Notes: a model not told the origin generated them from the letters alone. A DNA stretch of 64,000 nt from an uncultured Acidobacteriaceae bacterium (GCA_903842065.1 CAIMKZ010000016.1:1-64000), one strand, 5' to 3'; shown: positions 1 through 9,422, counted from the first letter of the stretch. Numbers and translations: made by a program.

Positions 1-95
1 CCGGCCTTCAACTGCGCCGATGCAAGGGGCGCAACAGTTGCCAGCAGAACCATCGCGACGCATGAAATAAAAAATTTCGATAATTGCGATTTCAT
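1..95 (-). CDS. 5' end of a secreted protein (partial)
   Basis: The minus strand starts an ATG at 95 behind a good AGGAGA ribosome site at about 102-108. The first 31 codons encode a clear Sec signal peptide (MKSQLSKFFISCVAMVLL, then an Ala-rich stretch ending in ASA, likely cleaved before QLKAG). The gene runs off the left edge, so its product cannot be named. It follows the hydrolase at 142-1719 on the same strand with a gap of about 45 bases, so the two may form an operon of exported enzymes. Gene presence is fairly sure; function is unknown. Confidence 0.75.
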   Translation of the reverse strand, partial: MKSQLSKFFISCVAMVLLATVAPLASAQLKA

Positions 96-141
96 TGTCT
101 CTTCTCCTGAGTTCAATCAACGAAGGGCATTACGATTGCCG

Positions 142-1719
142 TTACTGTGCGGGCTGGCTGGGCGCGGGTTTCTTCGCCAGTTCCATGGTGGGCATGTCGA
201 TGAGTCCGGCCTTCATGCGCGCGGCGTAGGCTTTGGGAACCCAGCGCTGTTCCACGTCGCGGTCGATCGCGGCATCGAACTTCGCCTTGTAGTTCGCGTA
301 GCTGCCATAGATGCCATCCAGGCGTTTCCAGTCGAATGCGACTTCTCTTTCTCCGCACCGGCCGGGCTCGTGGTAAGCGGAAGTTGGAACTTCAACATAT
401 ACGTTGCGAACTCCGCCCGCAGCGTTGCCGTACTGGTCGCGAGCCACGCGGGCGTTGGGAGTTCCTTCGTCGGCAATCTGAATGAGGCCCGCGTGGGGCG
501 GCGAAACACCGTCGCGAACCCAGGCATCGAGGTTCCGCATCGCGCCGGCCATGTAGTAGTGGATAGGAAAGTCGTTCATCTCCTGCATTGGAAAACAGGC
601 GCGTCCGGAGGGCCAGAGCGGACCGATGCCGACTGCGGTGAGAATCTCCGGCTTTGGCAGCCAGTAGGTGACGTATGGATCTACGTGGCTTGCGCCAGGT
701 ATCTCGTATCGCCGGTACCGATCGCCCGGCGTGTCGCTGTCGGCGCGCCGCGATCCGTAGCCGTTGATGAGCGAGTTCTCGACGACCACTTGAACGATGG
801 GCGCGTGAATATTCTTGAAGACGCGGCGCGGGTCGGTGGCGCTTGGCCGCTCATCGCATTGGTTTGTTTGTATCGCGATGCCGCTGTCCTTGAGCAGATA
901 GCCGTCCCAAACCGGCTTTCCGTTGGGCAGGTTGGCGTTGTTGCCAAAGGCGCTGATATACGTCGGCAGATCGCCGTTGCTTTGCCCGAAGACAAACAGA
1001 CGTTGCACGTTAAGCGATGCCAGCGGTCGTCCGGGCAGATCGCTCTTGAGCAGCGCGCCGGCCTGGCTGAGCATGTCCCAGCGCAGGCCGGGCTCGGTCT
1101 CCGCGGAGTAGTTCTTTCCGGCTAGGGCGCAGCCCCCGGCAACCGGTGCGGGATTGGCCATCGACAGGGACGCGTAGCGGACTGCGTCGAACTTCTTGAG
1201 CGTTGAGAACACATCGCCATCAAAGACCGCCGTGATGCCAACGTATGCGTCGCCATGATCCATGATGTAGTAGTTGGCGTAGCCCCAGGCCATGTTCTCG
1301 TCGATGCGGGCCACGGAGTTCATGAACTCTACCCAGACCGTGCCACTGAACTTTTTAGGGTCGGCGGGACGGCGAACCAGCATGCGCGTTGTGTAGGGCG
1401 CATTGGGTGTCCGCACGGTAACGCCGCCGGACTTCGCCCAGTCGTAGACGTTGGCCTTGCCGCTGAAGAGGAACTCTTCTTCGACGTAGCCCAGCGCGGC
1501 AAGGTCGAGGGGCAGGCGGGCGTCGGCCGCCGCCATGTAGATGTGCGATGTGGCTGTGACAGGTACGGGGCCGTTTACTGCCGGCATACTCACAACCCGC
1601 GGCGGAGCGGACTGCGCCACGACCGTTGTTATGGCTGCGATTGAGAGCGCAGCGGTTACCGCCAGACGGCCCATTTGCCGCAGAAATAGCACTGATCCAC
1701 ACTTGCCTGATGCACTCAA
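142..1719 (-). CDS. Secreted alpha/beta hydrolase domain protein
   Basis: The protein (525 aa from the TTG at 1719, or 510 aa from an ATG at 1674) has an N-terminal signal peptide ending near VVAQSAPP, then a hydrolase fold. It resembles the large 'alpha/beta hydrolase domain' family common in Acidobacteria and Sphingomonads, whose substrate is not established. The probable nucleophile elbow is GQSNGD at about residue 245 (relatives often have GQSQG). A possible catalytic His lies in PGASHVDPYV at about residue 340. The TTG start has a GGGGCTGAAG site just upstream; the ATG at 1674 gives a tighter signal peptide. It is probably a periplasmic or extracellular esterase. It reads towards the partial gene at 1-95. 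Confidence 0.8.
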   Translation of the reverse strand: MSASGKCGSVLFLRQMGRLAVTAALSIAAITTVVAQSAPPRVVSMPAVNGPVPVTATSHIYMAAADARLPLDLAALGYVEEEFLFSGKANVYDWAKSGGVTVRTPNAPYTTRMLVRRPADPKKFSGTVWVEFMNSVARIDENMAWGYANYYIMDHGDAYVGITAVFDGDVFSTLKKFDAVRYASLSMANPAPVAGGCALAGKNYSAETEPGLRWDMLSQAGALLKSDLPGRPLASLNVQRLFVFGQSNGDLPTYISAFGNNANLPNGKPVWDGYLLKDSGIAIQTNQCDERPSATDPRRVFKNIHAPIVQVVVENSLINGYGSRRADSDTPGDRYRRYEIPGASHVDPYVTYWLPKPEILTAVGIGPLWPSGRACFPMQEMNDFPIHYYMAGAMRNLDAWVRDGVSPPHAGLIQIADEGTPNARVARDQYGNAAGGVRNVYVEVPTSAYHEPGRCGEREVAFDWKRLDGIYGSYANYKAKFDAAIDRDVEQRWVPKAYAARMKAGLIDMPTMELAKKPAPSQPAQ

Positions 1720-1818
1720 CTTCAGCCCCCTATGCCCGAGCTATGAGCCTCCGCTCTCGCGGTTCGCACACAGGCCGGAGACACTACCAGCTACGCGAGC
1801 AATTTTACTTTGACCGGC

Positions 1819-1853
1819 CAGGGGCGAGCGTGCTGTGAGCAAGCTCGCCCCTG
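1819..1853 (-). terminator. Hairpin after the TonB receptor gene
   Basis: A perfect 11-base inverted repeat (CAGGGGCGAGC at 1819-1829 and its complement at 1843-1853) lies just past the receptor stop codon. On the minus strand it is followed by an A/T-rich stretch, though not a clean U-run. It is probably the transcription terminator of the receptor gene. Confidence 0.6.
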
Positions 1854-1875
1854 ACTGCCGGGTTGGTACAACTGG

Positions 1876-4800
1876 CTAGAACGAAATCCGTCCACTCAGT
1901 CGCATAGTGCGGTTGACGTTGGAGGTGATCAGTGTCCCGAAGCCGCCCAGATCCAGCACGCCGCTCTTTACTGTCACGTTACTAATGGCGGCATTGGGGT
2001 TGGGGAACTGTGGAGTATTGGTGACGTCGAAGACTTCGGCGGAGAGGTTCAGCTTCACCGACTCCCAGAGCGGGAAGCTGCGTTTCAGGGTGACGTCGAG
2101 GTTGAACGTGCCTGGTCCGCGCACGACATTGCGGCTCGAGGTTCCGAAGCGTGGCGTTGTCGTGGTTGTGCAATCGGACCTTGTCGTGGAACTGGCGACG
2201 TCGCAGAAAGCCGCAGGGTTAAGATACTGCCTTGCCGCGTTGGTGTTCTGGTTGAGGACCATAGCGATGTTGGCATTGCGATCGGCAACCTGGCTGTTAC
2301 CCGGCGCATTCAACAGGCCCGACGAGCCCGTTACAGTAATTGGGGTTCCGCTTACGCGGCTCAGGACGGTGCTCACCTGCCAGTGTCCGAGGATGAATCC
2401 GGCGGGTCCGCTGGTGAAGAATATCTGCCCGGGACCAAACGGTAACGGATACGTGGTCCACCACTGGAAGTTGTGCTTGCGATCGTAGCCGGCGCGCGCG
2501 TAATTCCGGCTCCAGTAGGTGGGATAGGCAAACATGGCGCCGGTCCCGCCGGTGCCTCCACCAGCGAATACGCCGTTGTCGGAGAAATCCATGGCCTTGG
2601 AGTACGTGTAGACCAGCCCGGTGGATCCACGGTGTTCGCTCATGCGCGAGAGCTGAGCCTGGAGTCCGTGGTAGTTCGAGCCCTTCCAGGGCATCTGCAA
2701 ATTAATAGTTGAGTTGTTTGTATTCGCCCCGTAAAGGACGTTCAGCCTTTGACCTGCTTGACCGCCTCCGGGGGACGAGGCGTTTGAGTTCACAGTGGTC
2801 GCCAGCCTGACCCCGATCGTGCCCACGTATGCCATGTTCACTGTAAAGTTCTTCGGCAGTTCTCGCTGGAATGCCAGGTTGTAGCTGTAGATATATCCCC
2901 GCCGGTAGTCGTCGCTTGTCGTGTAGGTGCTCATGGTAGCGGGCAGGGGGGTGGAGCCGGAGGTGATGCTGGGCGACACGATGGCCGGAATGCCGACTGG
3001 TATCGAAAGGCCCGGCGGAATGTTCGGCAGGTTGGCATTGAGGCTTGTGGCCGCCACGGAAGTGTTCGCCCCGGACACGGCGACTCCGACCACTTCAGGG
3101 TACGCTTGCAGGTTGTTATAAAGCGTGGTGGGATCCACTGTTATCCCGAATCCAGTGCGCACCACGGTCTTGTCGTTAATGCGGTAGGAAATGCCCAGGC
3201 GGGGCATGAACATGCCGTGGCCGTTATTGGTGCCGGCATTCTTCGGAGTGCTTCCCATGCCTCCAATGAGTACAGTTCCTACGGTATGCGTGCCGAAGCT
3301 GTCCGTAACCGTAGTCGGGATGCTGGGATCGTAGCGCAACATCCCAAAGTGATCCGACTTGGGCAGCGGGTAGATCTCATAGCGCAGGCCGTAGTTCAAG
3401 GTCAAGTGGCTCGTCACCTGCCAGGTATCCTGTACATAGCCGGAGATAGACGAGCCGCGATAGGCCGAGACCTGATAGCTCTTGATGCCTTTGCCATAGC
3501 TGTAGGCCTGACCGAGCAAGAAGTCGGCGATGGAAGTATACGGACCGGTCGTGCCGGACACGCCGCCGTTGAAGGTGAAGGTTCCACGGCCAGTGGAGGA
3601 ACCGCCGGAGCCGGGCTGGTTGTGATTGAGAAGAATGTGAATGTACTCACCGCCAAAACGAATCGAATGCGTGCCGTGCGTCCAGGTGGCGTTCACATTG
3701 CCGGTGATCTGGGTATCGAAGAAGCCGAACGGGCAGCCGACGCAAACGTTGCCGAAGTTGGTATAGGTGGTGAAGGCCATGCCCGGGATACCGGCGTAAT
3801 CTTTGTTCCCGTTCAAGTTGGTTCCGGGAATTAAAAGGGTATTTGCGCCGTAATCACCCAGGGAATCGTCCTCCGTGTGCATGAGAAGCTGCTGACGTGT
3901 GTAGCCAAAATTGGCGTCGACCAGCAACTTCGGCGTTACCGCGTAGGTGGCGCCAAGACCAACATTCTGGACGTAGCCCGATGCATTGGAGGGGTTGCCG
4001 CCATCCAGCGTGGGGCCGCCGGCGTTGTTTCCGAAGACCTGAGGGTCGTAGATGTTGTGAAGTGAGGCACTGTAGTGGCCAAAGTAACTCGACTTCTGGT
4101 TGGGGACATAGGTGAGCTTGCCGTCCATATTCTTGCGGAAGAACGTGTAGGGCCCGGTGGCGGCATAGTTCTGGGTCAAGGCTCCCGCGGCGCCCGTGTT
4201 CGGCGCCGGCAATTTGGCCAGCAGGATGGATGCCGCCGGCGCGATCCGTGCCGAAGGGATGGTGTTGTTGGCGAAGGCAGTCTTATTTTTGCCTGTCGAG
4301 TTTCCAGTGGCCGGATCGAAGATGGTTGCGCCGGTGGCGGAAAAATTTCCCGAGCGCATAGCCATGGTTGGAACCGAGAAAATATTGCTAAGAACCTTGT
4401 TCACCTCAGTGCGGTTGAAGTCGCCGAAGAAGAACAGCTTGTTCTTAATGATGGGCCCGCCCAGCGTGCCGCCCGTCTCGTTGTAAATATTCTTTGCTCG
4501 TACGCCAGTCCGGTTTTGCCATTGCTGAGCGTTGAACTGGGCGACCGAGTTATATTCCCAGACACTGCCATGCAGTTTATTGGTGCCGCTCTTGATGGTG
4601 ACGTTGACGGCCGCTCCGCCGGCCATTCCCTGCTCGGCGTTGAAGCTGCCCGTCACCATGTTGACGCTCTCGATGCCGTCGCTGGGGGGCAGATAGGCGA
4701 CCAGAGCAGGCTGCCACGGATTTCCGTCGATGGCGCCGTCGATTCGGGTGGTGTTGGACGCGGATGACATTCCATTGACATTGAAAATCTGCGCGCTGTT

Positions 4801-5361
4801 TGGATTGGCAGTTGCGGATTGCGATTGCGCAGGCGGCGAGATGCCGGGCACCAGCTTAAACAGGCCCTGGAAGTTTCGCCCGCTCGTCCCGGTAGTGGGC
4901 AGCTCAGCGACTTGCTGCGACGAGATGTTGTAGTCCACGACTGCCGTGTCGGTTTGCAGAACCGGCGGCGCGGTGGTGACCTCGATGCTCTGCGACACCG
5001 ATCCAATCGCCAGCTGCATGTTGACACGGACTACGGTGTTGCTTTGCAGCCTGATGCCTTCCTGCCGCTTCGAGGCAAAGTTCGTGGCCGACGCAGTCAC
5101 CTGGTACAAGCCCGGGTTCAGGTCGGTGAAGACGTAAGTACCCTCGGTATTGGCCTGTGTTTCGCGGCTAATGCCTGTTGCCAAATCAACAGCCTTTACC
5201 GTCGCATTCGCAACAGCCGCGCCTGAGGAATCTGTGATGATTCCAGTAATTCTGCCGTAAAGAACCTGCGCGGAAACTGCTGTCACAAGCAGGCCTGCAG
5301 CAACAACCACGAGACCGCATGTCATCAGCACATGGCTGAGAATGCTGTTTTGCTTAAGCAT
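1876..5361 (-). CDS. TonB-dependent receptor, Oar-like
   Basis: A 1161-residue outer-membrane receptor of the type expanded in Acidobacteria. A signal peptide ends near VSAQ (residues 1-31). It is followed by a carboxypeptidase-regulatory-like beta-sandwich (about 34-120; GRITGIITDSSGAAV), a plug-like region (about 130-270; GSFNAEQG and SGTNKLHG), and a long beta-barrel ending in an aromatic residue (SGRISF), as is usual for BAM-assembled barrels. Family members are thought to import large ligands such as oligosaccharides or peptides using TonB energy; the ligand here is unknown. It is transcribed away from the regulator at 5725, and the shared 363-base gap probably holds both promoters. Confidence 0.9.
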   Translation of the reverse strand: MLKQNSILSHVLMTCGLVVVAAGLLVTAVSAQVLYGRITGIITDSSGAAVANATVKAVDLATGISRETQANTEGTYVFTDLNPGLYQVTASATNFASKRQEGIRLQSNTVVRVNMQLAIGSVSQSIEVTTAPPVLQTDTAVVDYNISSQQVAELPTTGTSGRNFQGLFKLVPGISPPAQSQSATANPNSAQIFNVNGMSSASNTTRIDGAIDGNPWQPALVAYLPPSDGIESVNMVTGSFNAEQGMAGGAAVNVTIKSGTNKLHGSVWEYNSVAQFNAQQWQNRTGVRAKNIYNETGGTLGGPIIKNKLFFFGDFNRTEVNKVLSNIFSVPTMAMRSGNFSATGATIFDPATGNSTGKNKTAFANNTIPSARIAPAASILLAKLPAPNTGAAGALTQNYAATGPYTFFRKNMDGKLTYVPNQKSSYFGHYSASLHNIYDPQVFGNNAGGPTLDGGNPSNASGYVQNVGLGATYAVTPKLLVDANFGYTRQQLLMHTEDDSLGDYGANTLLIPGTNLNGNKDYAGIPGMAFTTYTNFGNVCVGCPFGFFDTQITGNVNATWTHGTHSIRFGGEYIHILLNHNQPGSGGSSTGRGTFTFNGGVSGTTGPYTSIADFLLGQAYSYGKGIKSYQVSAYRGSSISGYVQDTWQVTSHLTLNYGLRYEIYPLPKSDHFGMLRYDPSIPTTVTDSFGTHTVGTVLIGGMGSTPKNAGTNNGHGMFMPRLGISYRINDKTVVRTGFGITVDPTTLYNNLQAYPEVVGVAVSGANTSVAATSLNANLPNIPPGLSIPVGIPAIVSPSITSGSTPLPATMSTYTTSDDYRRGYIYSYNLAFQRELPKNFTVNMAYVGTIGVRLATTVNSNASSPGGGQAGQRLNVLYGANTNNSTINLQMPWKGSNYHGLQAQLSRMSEHRGSTGLVYTYSKAMDFSDNGVFAGGGTGGTGAMFAYPTYWSRNYARAGYDRKHNFQWWTTYPLPFGPGQIFFTSGPAGFILGHWQVSTVLSRVSGTPITVTGSSGLLNAPGNSQVADRNANIAMVLNQNTNAARQYLNPAAFCDVASSTTRSDCTTTTTPRFGTSSRNVVRGPGTFNLDVTLKRSFPLWESVKLNLSAEVFDVTNTPQFPNPNAAISNVTVKSGVLDLGGFGTLITSNVNRTMRLSGRISF

Positions 5362-5724
5362 ATTGCCTCCAATTGGTTACGCGAAATGCCCTGTTCACGC
5401 GGAACGGGCACACAATTCTCATTCGACTGCACCAGACACAAACGCGTTCAGCCGCTTATCCGGCTGTTCAAAAGTGCGATCACATTAGAGTCATCAGGTG
5501 CACTTGTCCAGAGTTTTCGCGTAGCGAATACGGTAAAGGCAACCGGCAAACGGGTGGGATGCAGTATGTATTTTACTCAAGAGTCATTGAATCAGTGCTT
5601 TAGACAAAAACAGGTCAACTGTGCCAAGTGACGTAAAGTCGATGTAAATTTACGCTTCACACCACATTTCAATTGAGTTAGGATGATCAGCCAGGGCTCT
5701 TATTGACCGGAAGAGGATGGAAGA
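5362..5724. other. Divergent intergenic region, receptor/regulator
   Basis: This 363-base A/T-richer region separates two divergent genes and contains no convincing reading frame. It presumably carries the promoters and any operator for the receptor and the putative regulator. I found no clear consensus -35/-10 pair. Confidence 0.4.
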
Positions 5725-7029
5725 ATGCCGCTTCATGCCAAATTGAACGACACGGAATACTCAGAAGTCGTCGATGAGATGAATCGCATCCTTGCCGATC
5801 CCAAGTTTGGGAGCAGCCAGAGATGTGTCAGGCTGCTGCGACGACTGATCGAACATGCCCTGGCGGGAACTCCTGAGACTTTCAAAGAGCGCACCCTTGG
5901 GGTGGAGGTATTCAAGCGAGACGCCAACTACGATACGAACGCCGATCCGGTCGTCAGGATGGCAGCCAGTGAGATCAGGAGGCGCCTTGCTCAGTACTAC
6001 CAGGATCCGGATCACCAGCGGGTGGTAGCGATTCGCCTCCATCCGGGCAGCTATCTTACGGAATTCGACTTTAGCGGGAGATGGGAAGACGCGTCCAAGC
6101 ATCCAATGGAGCTGCAGGCCCACTCCACCTCCATTGAGAAGGCCGCATCCCCTCTCATCCTGGGAGGCCCGGTTGCACCCATCCCGCCCAAAGCACCCCG
6201 ATCGCTGTGGCGCTCCAGGCGCTTATGGAGCGCGGGCTTGTTGCTGGCGTTTGGAGCTGTGTACCTTTTCTTCCCTGACTTTTTCCAGTGGAACAAGTAC
6301 TCCCCCTGGAAGCTGCTTTCCGACTATCACAGGTACTCGTTCTGGAAGCCGCTGGTGGACTCTCCCGCCCCGGTCATTCTGTGCATTGCGGACGTCAACC
6401 CATCGGAAGGGACACGGATCGCGGCACGCGATCTGGCCGCAGGCCGTTCCGCTGCCCCCACCGTCCCTCCGGCTGAGAACCATGACGGTGGACAGAGTCT
6501 CCAGATCGACTTCCTCAACTCGATTGCCGCTCACCATGTCGCTCTGGCCTTGAGAGGCTTCGGCGAGACCACCAAACTGCGGCCCGCCTCAAAGTTGACC
6601 CTGCCGGATTTTCGCTATCAGTCCGCAGTCTTTATAGGAGGTCTGGACAATCCCTGGTCGGTGAGGATGCTCTCCAAACTGCGCTACAGTCTCCGCAGCG
6701 ATCCGGCCACTGGGGAGCGCTGGATCCAGGACGCGCAGGACCCATCCAAGCTCTCCAGAGTGCAGGTGGGAAGCGCGGGGCAAATTCAAACGGATTACGG
6801 CATCATTGCCCGCTACTTCGATCAGGAAACCAGAAAGTGGGATTTTGTACTCGGCGGCCTATCCACCTACGGCACCGAAGCAGCCAGCGATCTGATGACG
6901 GATACCACGTTGTCGCATCTCATTCCTTCCGTCGTGCGTTCCGGCAAGAATGTTGAGATCGTATTGCAGACTCACATTGTTAACGACACCGTTGGTACGC
7001 CTGAGGTTCTAGCCGTCTATTCCTGGTAG
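5725..7029 (+). CDS. Putative one-TM regulator beside the TonB receptor
   Basis: A 434-residue protein with a GAGGATGGAAGA ribosome site right before the ATG. Residues 1-115 match a domain often seen at the N-terminus of Acidobacteria membrane regulators: a segment like RILADPKFGSSQR..RLLRRLIEHAL, followed by VFKRDANYDTNADPVVR and a region rich in Arg/Lys helices. A single membrane helix follows (about 168-184; SAGLLLAFGAVYLFFP), then a soluble domain of about 240 residues that would face the periplasm. The cytoplasmic N-terminus plus outer sensor suggests a ToxR/CadC-like architecture, but I cannot show a winged helix by eye. Its divergent position points to control of the receptor at 1876-5361 (inference). 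Confidence 0.7.
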   Translation: MPLHAKLNDTEYSEVVDEMNRILADPKFGSSQRCVRLLRRLIEHALAGTPETFKERTLGVEVFKRDANYDTNADPVVRMAASEIRRRLAQYYQDPDHQRVVAIRLHPGSYLTEFDFSGRWEDASKHPMELQAHSTSIEKAASPLILGGPVAPIPPKAPRSLWRSRRLWSAGLLLAFGAVYLFFPDFFQWNKYSPWKLLSDYHRYSFWKPLVDSPAPVILCIADVNPSEGTRIAARDLAAGRSAAPTVPPAENHDGGQSLQIDFLNSIAAHHVALALRGFGETTKLRPASKLTLPDFRYQSAVFIGGLDNPWSVRMLSKLRYSLRSDPATGERWIQDAQDPSKLSRVQVGSAGQIQTDYGIIARYFDQETRKWDFVLGGLSTYGTEAASDLMTDTTLSHLIPSVVRSGKNVEIVLQTHIVNDTVGTPEVLAVYSW

Positions 7030-7097
7030 CTACCTGGTCTGCCCGGCGAAACCTGTACCAGTGGTAATGCGACAAACTGGTATGGAGGTAGCCTGAA

Positions 7098-7379
7098 ATG
7101 GCGGGAGGTACGAAGCACCGGCCGGAGCAGATCGTAAGCAAGCTACGGCAGATTGAGGTTGGCACAGCGAGCGGCAAGTCGGTCGCCTTGGCCTTCAAAG
7201 AAGCAGCGATCACCGAGCAGACCTACTACCGCTGGCGCAAGGAGTATGGCGGTCTTGGCGTGGATCAGGCCAAGCGGCTCAAGGAGTTGGAGCAGGAGAA
7301 CTCGAAGCTGAAAAGGCTTGTAGCGGAGCTGAGCCTGGACAAGCAGGTTCTTCAGGATCTTGCACGGGGAAGCTTCTAA
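7098..7379 (+). CDS. IS3-family transposase OrfA
   Basis: A 93-residue helix-turn-helix plus leucine-zipper protein typical of IS3 (IS407-like) OrfA: KHRPEQIVSKLRQIE, TYYRWRKEYGG, and the C-terminal ELSLDKQVLQDL motif. It binds the element ends and is normally fused to OrfB by -1 frameshifting. The OrfB part here is only a 66-codon stump (7370-7570), so the element cannot move by itself. Confidence 0.85.
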   Translation: MAGGTKHRPEQIVSKLRQIEVGTASGKSVALAFKEAAITEQTYYRWRKEYGGLGVDQAKRLKELEQENSKLKRLVAELSLDKQVLQDLARGSF

Positions 7380-7570
7380 GCCCTGAGCGACGGCGCGTTG
7401 CAGTCGAACATGCTTGGAACGAGCATGGGTTGAGTGAGCGTCATGCGTGTCAACTGGTGAACCAGCCACGTGGCACGCAACGCTTCCAACCGACACAACG
7501 CGCAGACGAAGATGCGCTGACCCAATCGATCATCGCCCTGGCCTGTCAGTATGGCCGCTACGAGAACTAA
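7370..7570 (+). pseudogene. Truncated IS3 OrfB remnant
   Basis: In the -1 frame relative to OrfA the sequence encodes KLLSPERRRVAVEHAW, then SERHACQLVNQPRGTQRF and ACQYGRYEN before a stop. This is the N-terminal HTH_21-type region of IS3 OrfB. The integrase (DDE) core that should follow is absent, so this is a deletion remnant. The right end of the element is therefore lost. Confidence 0.75.
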
Positions 7571-7802
7571 CGCGAGACCACGCTTTCGCCAACCCACCCA
7601 CAAGACAGCTTAATCTTAGCTCTGGAAATACAACAGCGATTACTCAGTCAAGCATCTTTCCGGCAACCTCCCTGTGCCCTTCGAAAATCAGCCCGCAGGG
7701 ACGCCTCGCTTAGTGGCACGATCAATCTCGTAAACCCAGAAATTCATTAAGTCTGTTCAGCGGAGCCTTGGCGACATTTGGGGACTAATGTACCGGGAGT
7801 TC

Positions 7803-7819
7803 CCTCGGCTCTGCCGGGG
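7803..7819 (+). repeat. IS200 left-end hairpin
   Basis: An imperfect palindrome (CCTCGGC, loop TCT, GCCGGGG, with one G-T pair) about 90 bases upstream of tnpA. It shares its core with the right-end hairpin at 8423-8441. Confidence 0.6.
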
Positions 7820-7905
7820 TGGCAGTAGCAATTTGACATTTGCTGGAGTCCATCCCAGAGACTCCGAGAGGTGAGCCGCCAAGCGCACTTCAAGGAGAAA
7901 CCAGG

Positions 7906-8337
7906 ATGGACGAATATGAGAGCTTAAGCCACTCGAAGTGGGAGTGCAAGTACCACGTTGTTTATATCCTCAAATGCCGGCGTAAGATACTGCACGGCAA
8001 TCTGCGCAGGCACGTGGGCGAAGTATTCAGGAAACTGGCCGAGCAGAAGGAGTGCCGGATTGAGGAAGGGCATCTTCAGGCCGACCATGTACACATGATG
8101 GTCTCGATCCCGCCGAAGTACTCTGTGTCGTCGGTGGTGGGGTTCATCAAGGGCGAGAGTGCGATCCATCTGGCGCGTGTGCATGGGGAACAGAAGCAGA
8201 ATTACGCCGGGCAGAGTTTCTGGGCACGCGGATACTTCGTATCGACGGTGGGCAGAGACGAAGTTGCGATCCGGGACTACATCCGCAACCAGGAGCAGGA
8301 AGACAAACGGCTGGATCAGCTGAATATGTGGCGATGA
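7906..8337 (+). CDS. tnpA: IS200/IS605-family transposase TnpA
   Basis: A 143-residue Y1 HUH transposase that cuts and rejoins single-stranded DNA at the ends of its element. The HUH motif is visible as DHVHMMVS at about residue 62, and the catalytic Tyr is probably in the segment IRDYIRNQEQEDK near the C-terminus. KYHVVYILKCRRK at the start and PPKYSVSSVVGFIKG in the middle are family hallmarks. The start at 7906 is chosen because it follows AAGGAGAAACCAGG; an upstream ATG in frame at 7840 lacks such a site. Length and motifs look intact, so it may be active. Confidence 0.93.
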   Translation: MDEYESLSHSKWECKYHVVYILKCRRKILHGNLRRHVGEVFRKLAEQKECRIEEGHLQADHVHMMVSIPPKYSVSSVVGFIKGESAIHLARVHGEQKQNYAGQSFWARGYFVSTVGRDEVAIRDYIRNQEQEDKRLDQLNMWR

Positions 8338-8340
8338 CCT

Positions 8341-8441
8341 GCCACCGACAAGGTGGCCAAAATCAATCGGGGTCACGTTAGTGACCCCGCTCAAGCCGCT
8401 TTGAGCGGCTCACAAAATGAAGCCCCCGGCTCTGCCGGGGG
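8341..8441 (+). repeat. Four consecutive hairpins after tnpA
   Basis: Directly after the transposase stop lie four short inverted repeats: GCCACC/GGTGGC (8341-8357), GGGGTCAC/GTGACCCC (8369-8388), AGCCGCT/AGCGGCT (8394-8410) and CCCCCGGC/GCCGGGGG (8423-8441). The last shares its core with the left-end hairpin and is the likely right-end recognition structure; the others may serve as terminators. Confidence 0.65.
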
Positions 8442-8449
8442 TAATCTTA

Positions 8450-9422
8450 CTTTCATTTCAACTTTTTCTGCGGCCGTGAGTCAGCAACCAACGAACGTGT
8501 TCAAACCGGCAACGAATTGAGTCTACTCCGAATCAACACGGCTGACTCTTAAAGTCTCAACGGGCATCTTCTTTGTCGGCATCGGTCCCAGAAATAGTAT
8601 CGGCTGTGGCTGGGCACCGATCGTGATCTTCCGGATGCGTCGCCTAAGCGATCCAGGAAAGCAATAGGGATCACTCGAAAATAGATAAATGAAAAACGAT
8701 TTCTATACTTTCATTGCCACAAGGACACGACGAGGGTGCGCATCTTTCAACCTGACAGCAAAGAGAAACGCATCCTGATGACAATGTCACCCTGAATCAC
8801 GGGATCGCAGGCAAAATCCCCGTTGCTCGCCGAGTAAATGCGCGGCTTCGCTAGAGGGACTGACTCGTGGGAGCGATTCGAGTGTCCAAAGATTTTGACG
8901 GCAGGTGTCGTGATTCTTTGACAAAGTCACCTCCATCCTCGTTTAGGCTCTCGCAAGTGACTGATTCAATTGGCACCGGATTGGCTACTTAAATGCATTA
9001 CCTTGTGTTGCGCATCTCCCCAAAGCAATTCCCCCGATGCGAGAGGTTCAAAGCGGTGAGGTGTGCGGTCGCACTTCGCGTATCGATTCCATGGACTATC
9101 CGATGGGTGATCGTTGATCATACCGCGCTTGGGCTCAAAGGTGTGCTTCGCGATCTGTTTGGTTAAGGTAGCCAGGCCAGCTCTGCTCTTTTACATAACT
9201 GCTTCTTTCTAAGTACCACAGCAAAGATGGGTTGGCATTTGTCCAAACAAGCTTTCAGTCGGGTCCTTCTGTTTGAAGTGCTTAGACGATCAGACGGACA
9301 GAACTCATTCCTTTCCGCCCATGCAGACTAACGGCGAGTCAAGAGCCGCTGGATTCGGAAGTCATCAGCTATCAATACCGGTCCTGCAAGGGACCTTTTC
9401 AAAATTCAGCCAGGAGAATGGA
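8450..9422. other. Long non-coding stretch upstream of the DUF11 gene
   Basis: Almost 1 kb with no convincing complete gene. It contains a weak sigma54-like match at 8971-8986 and, at 9083-9166, a short in-frame string (IRWVIVDHTALGLKGVLRDL then stop) that resembles the first strand and helix of response-regulator receiver domains and may be a relic. The rest shows nothing I recognise. Confidence 0.4.
8971..8986 (+). promoter_or_regulatory. Possible sigma54 (-24/-12) promoter
   Basis: TGGCACCGGATTGGCT matches the sigma54 consensus TGGCAC-N5-TTGCW at all but one fixed position. It lies about 440 bases before the DUF11 gene, which would mean a long leader. A sigma54 activator gene is present nearby (18287-19720). 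A similar one-mismatch match also occurs inside a coding region in this window, so chance is a real alternative. Confidence 0.25.

Larger units (their letters stand above)
7790..8445 (+). mobile_element. IS200-type insertion sequence
   Basis: The single transposase gene tnpA (7906-8337) is flanked by subterminal hairpins with the same core CGGCTCTGCCGGGG: one upstream at 7803-7819 and one downstream at 8423-8441. Such imperfect palindromes at each end are what single-strand IS200/IS605 transposases recognise. Three further small hairpins follow the gene. The exact cleavage sites were not determined, so the limits are approximate. No tnpB accessory gene is present, which fits the IS200 group. 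Confidence 0.7.

Noticed and set aside
136..1125. Plus-strand frame over the alpha/beta hydrolase
   Set aside because: It is a shadow of the minus-strand gene, with no recognisable domain or start signal.
3106..3834. Plus-strand frames over the TonB receptor
   Set aside because: Antisense shadows within a clear receptor gene.
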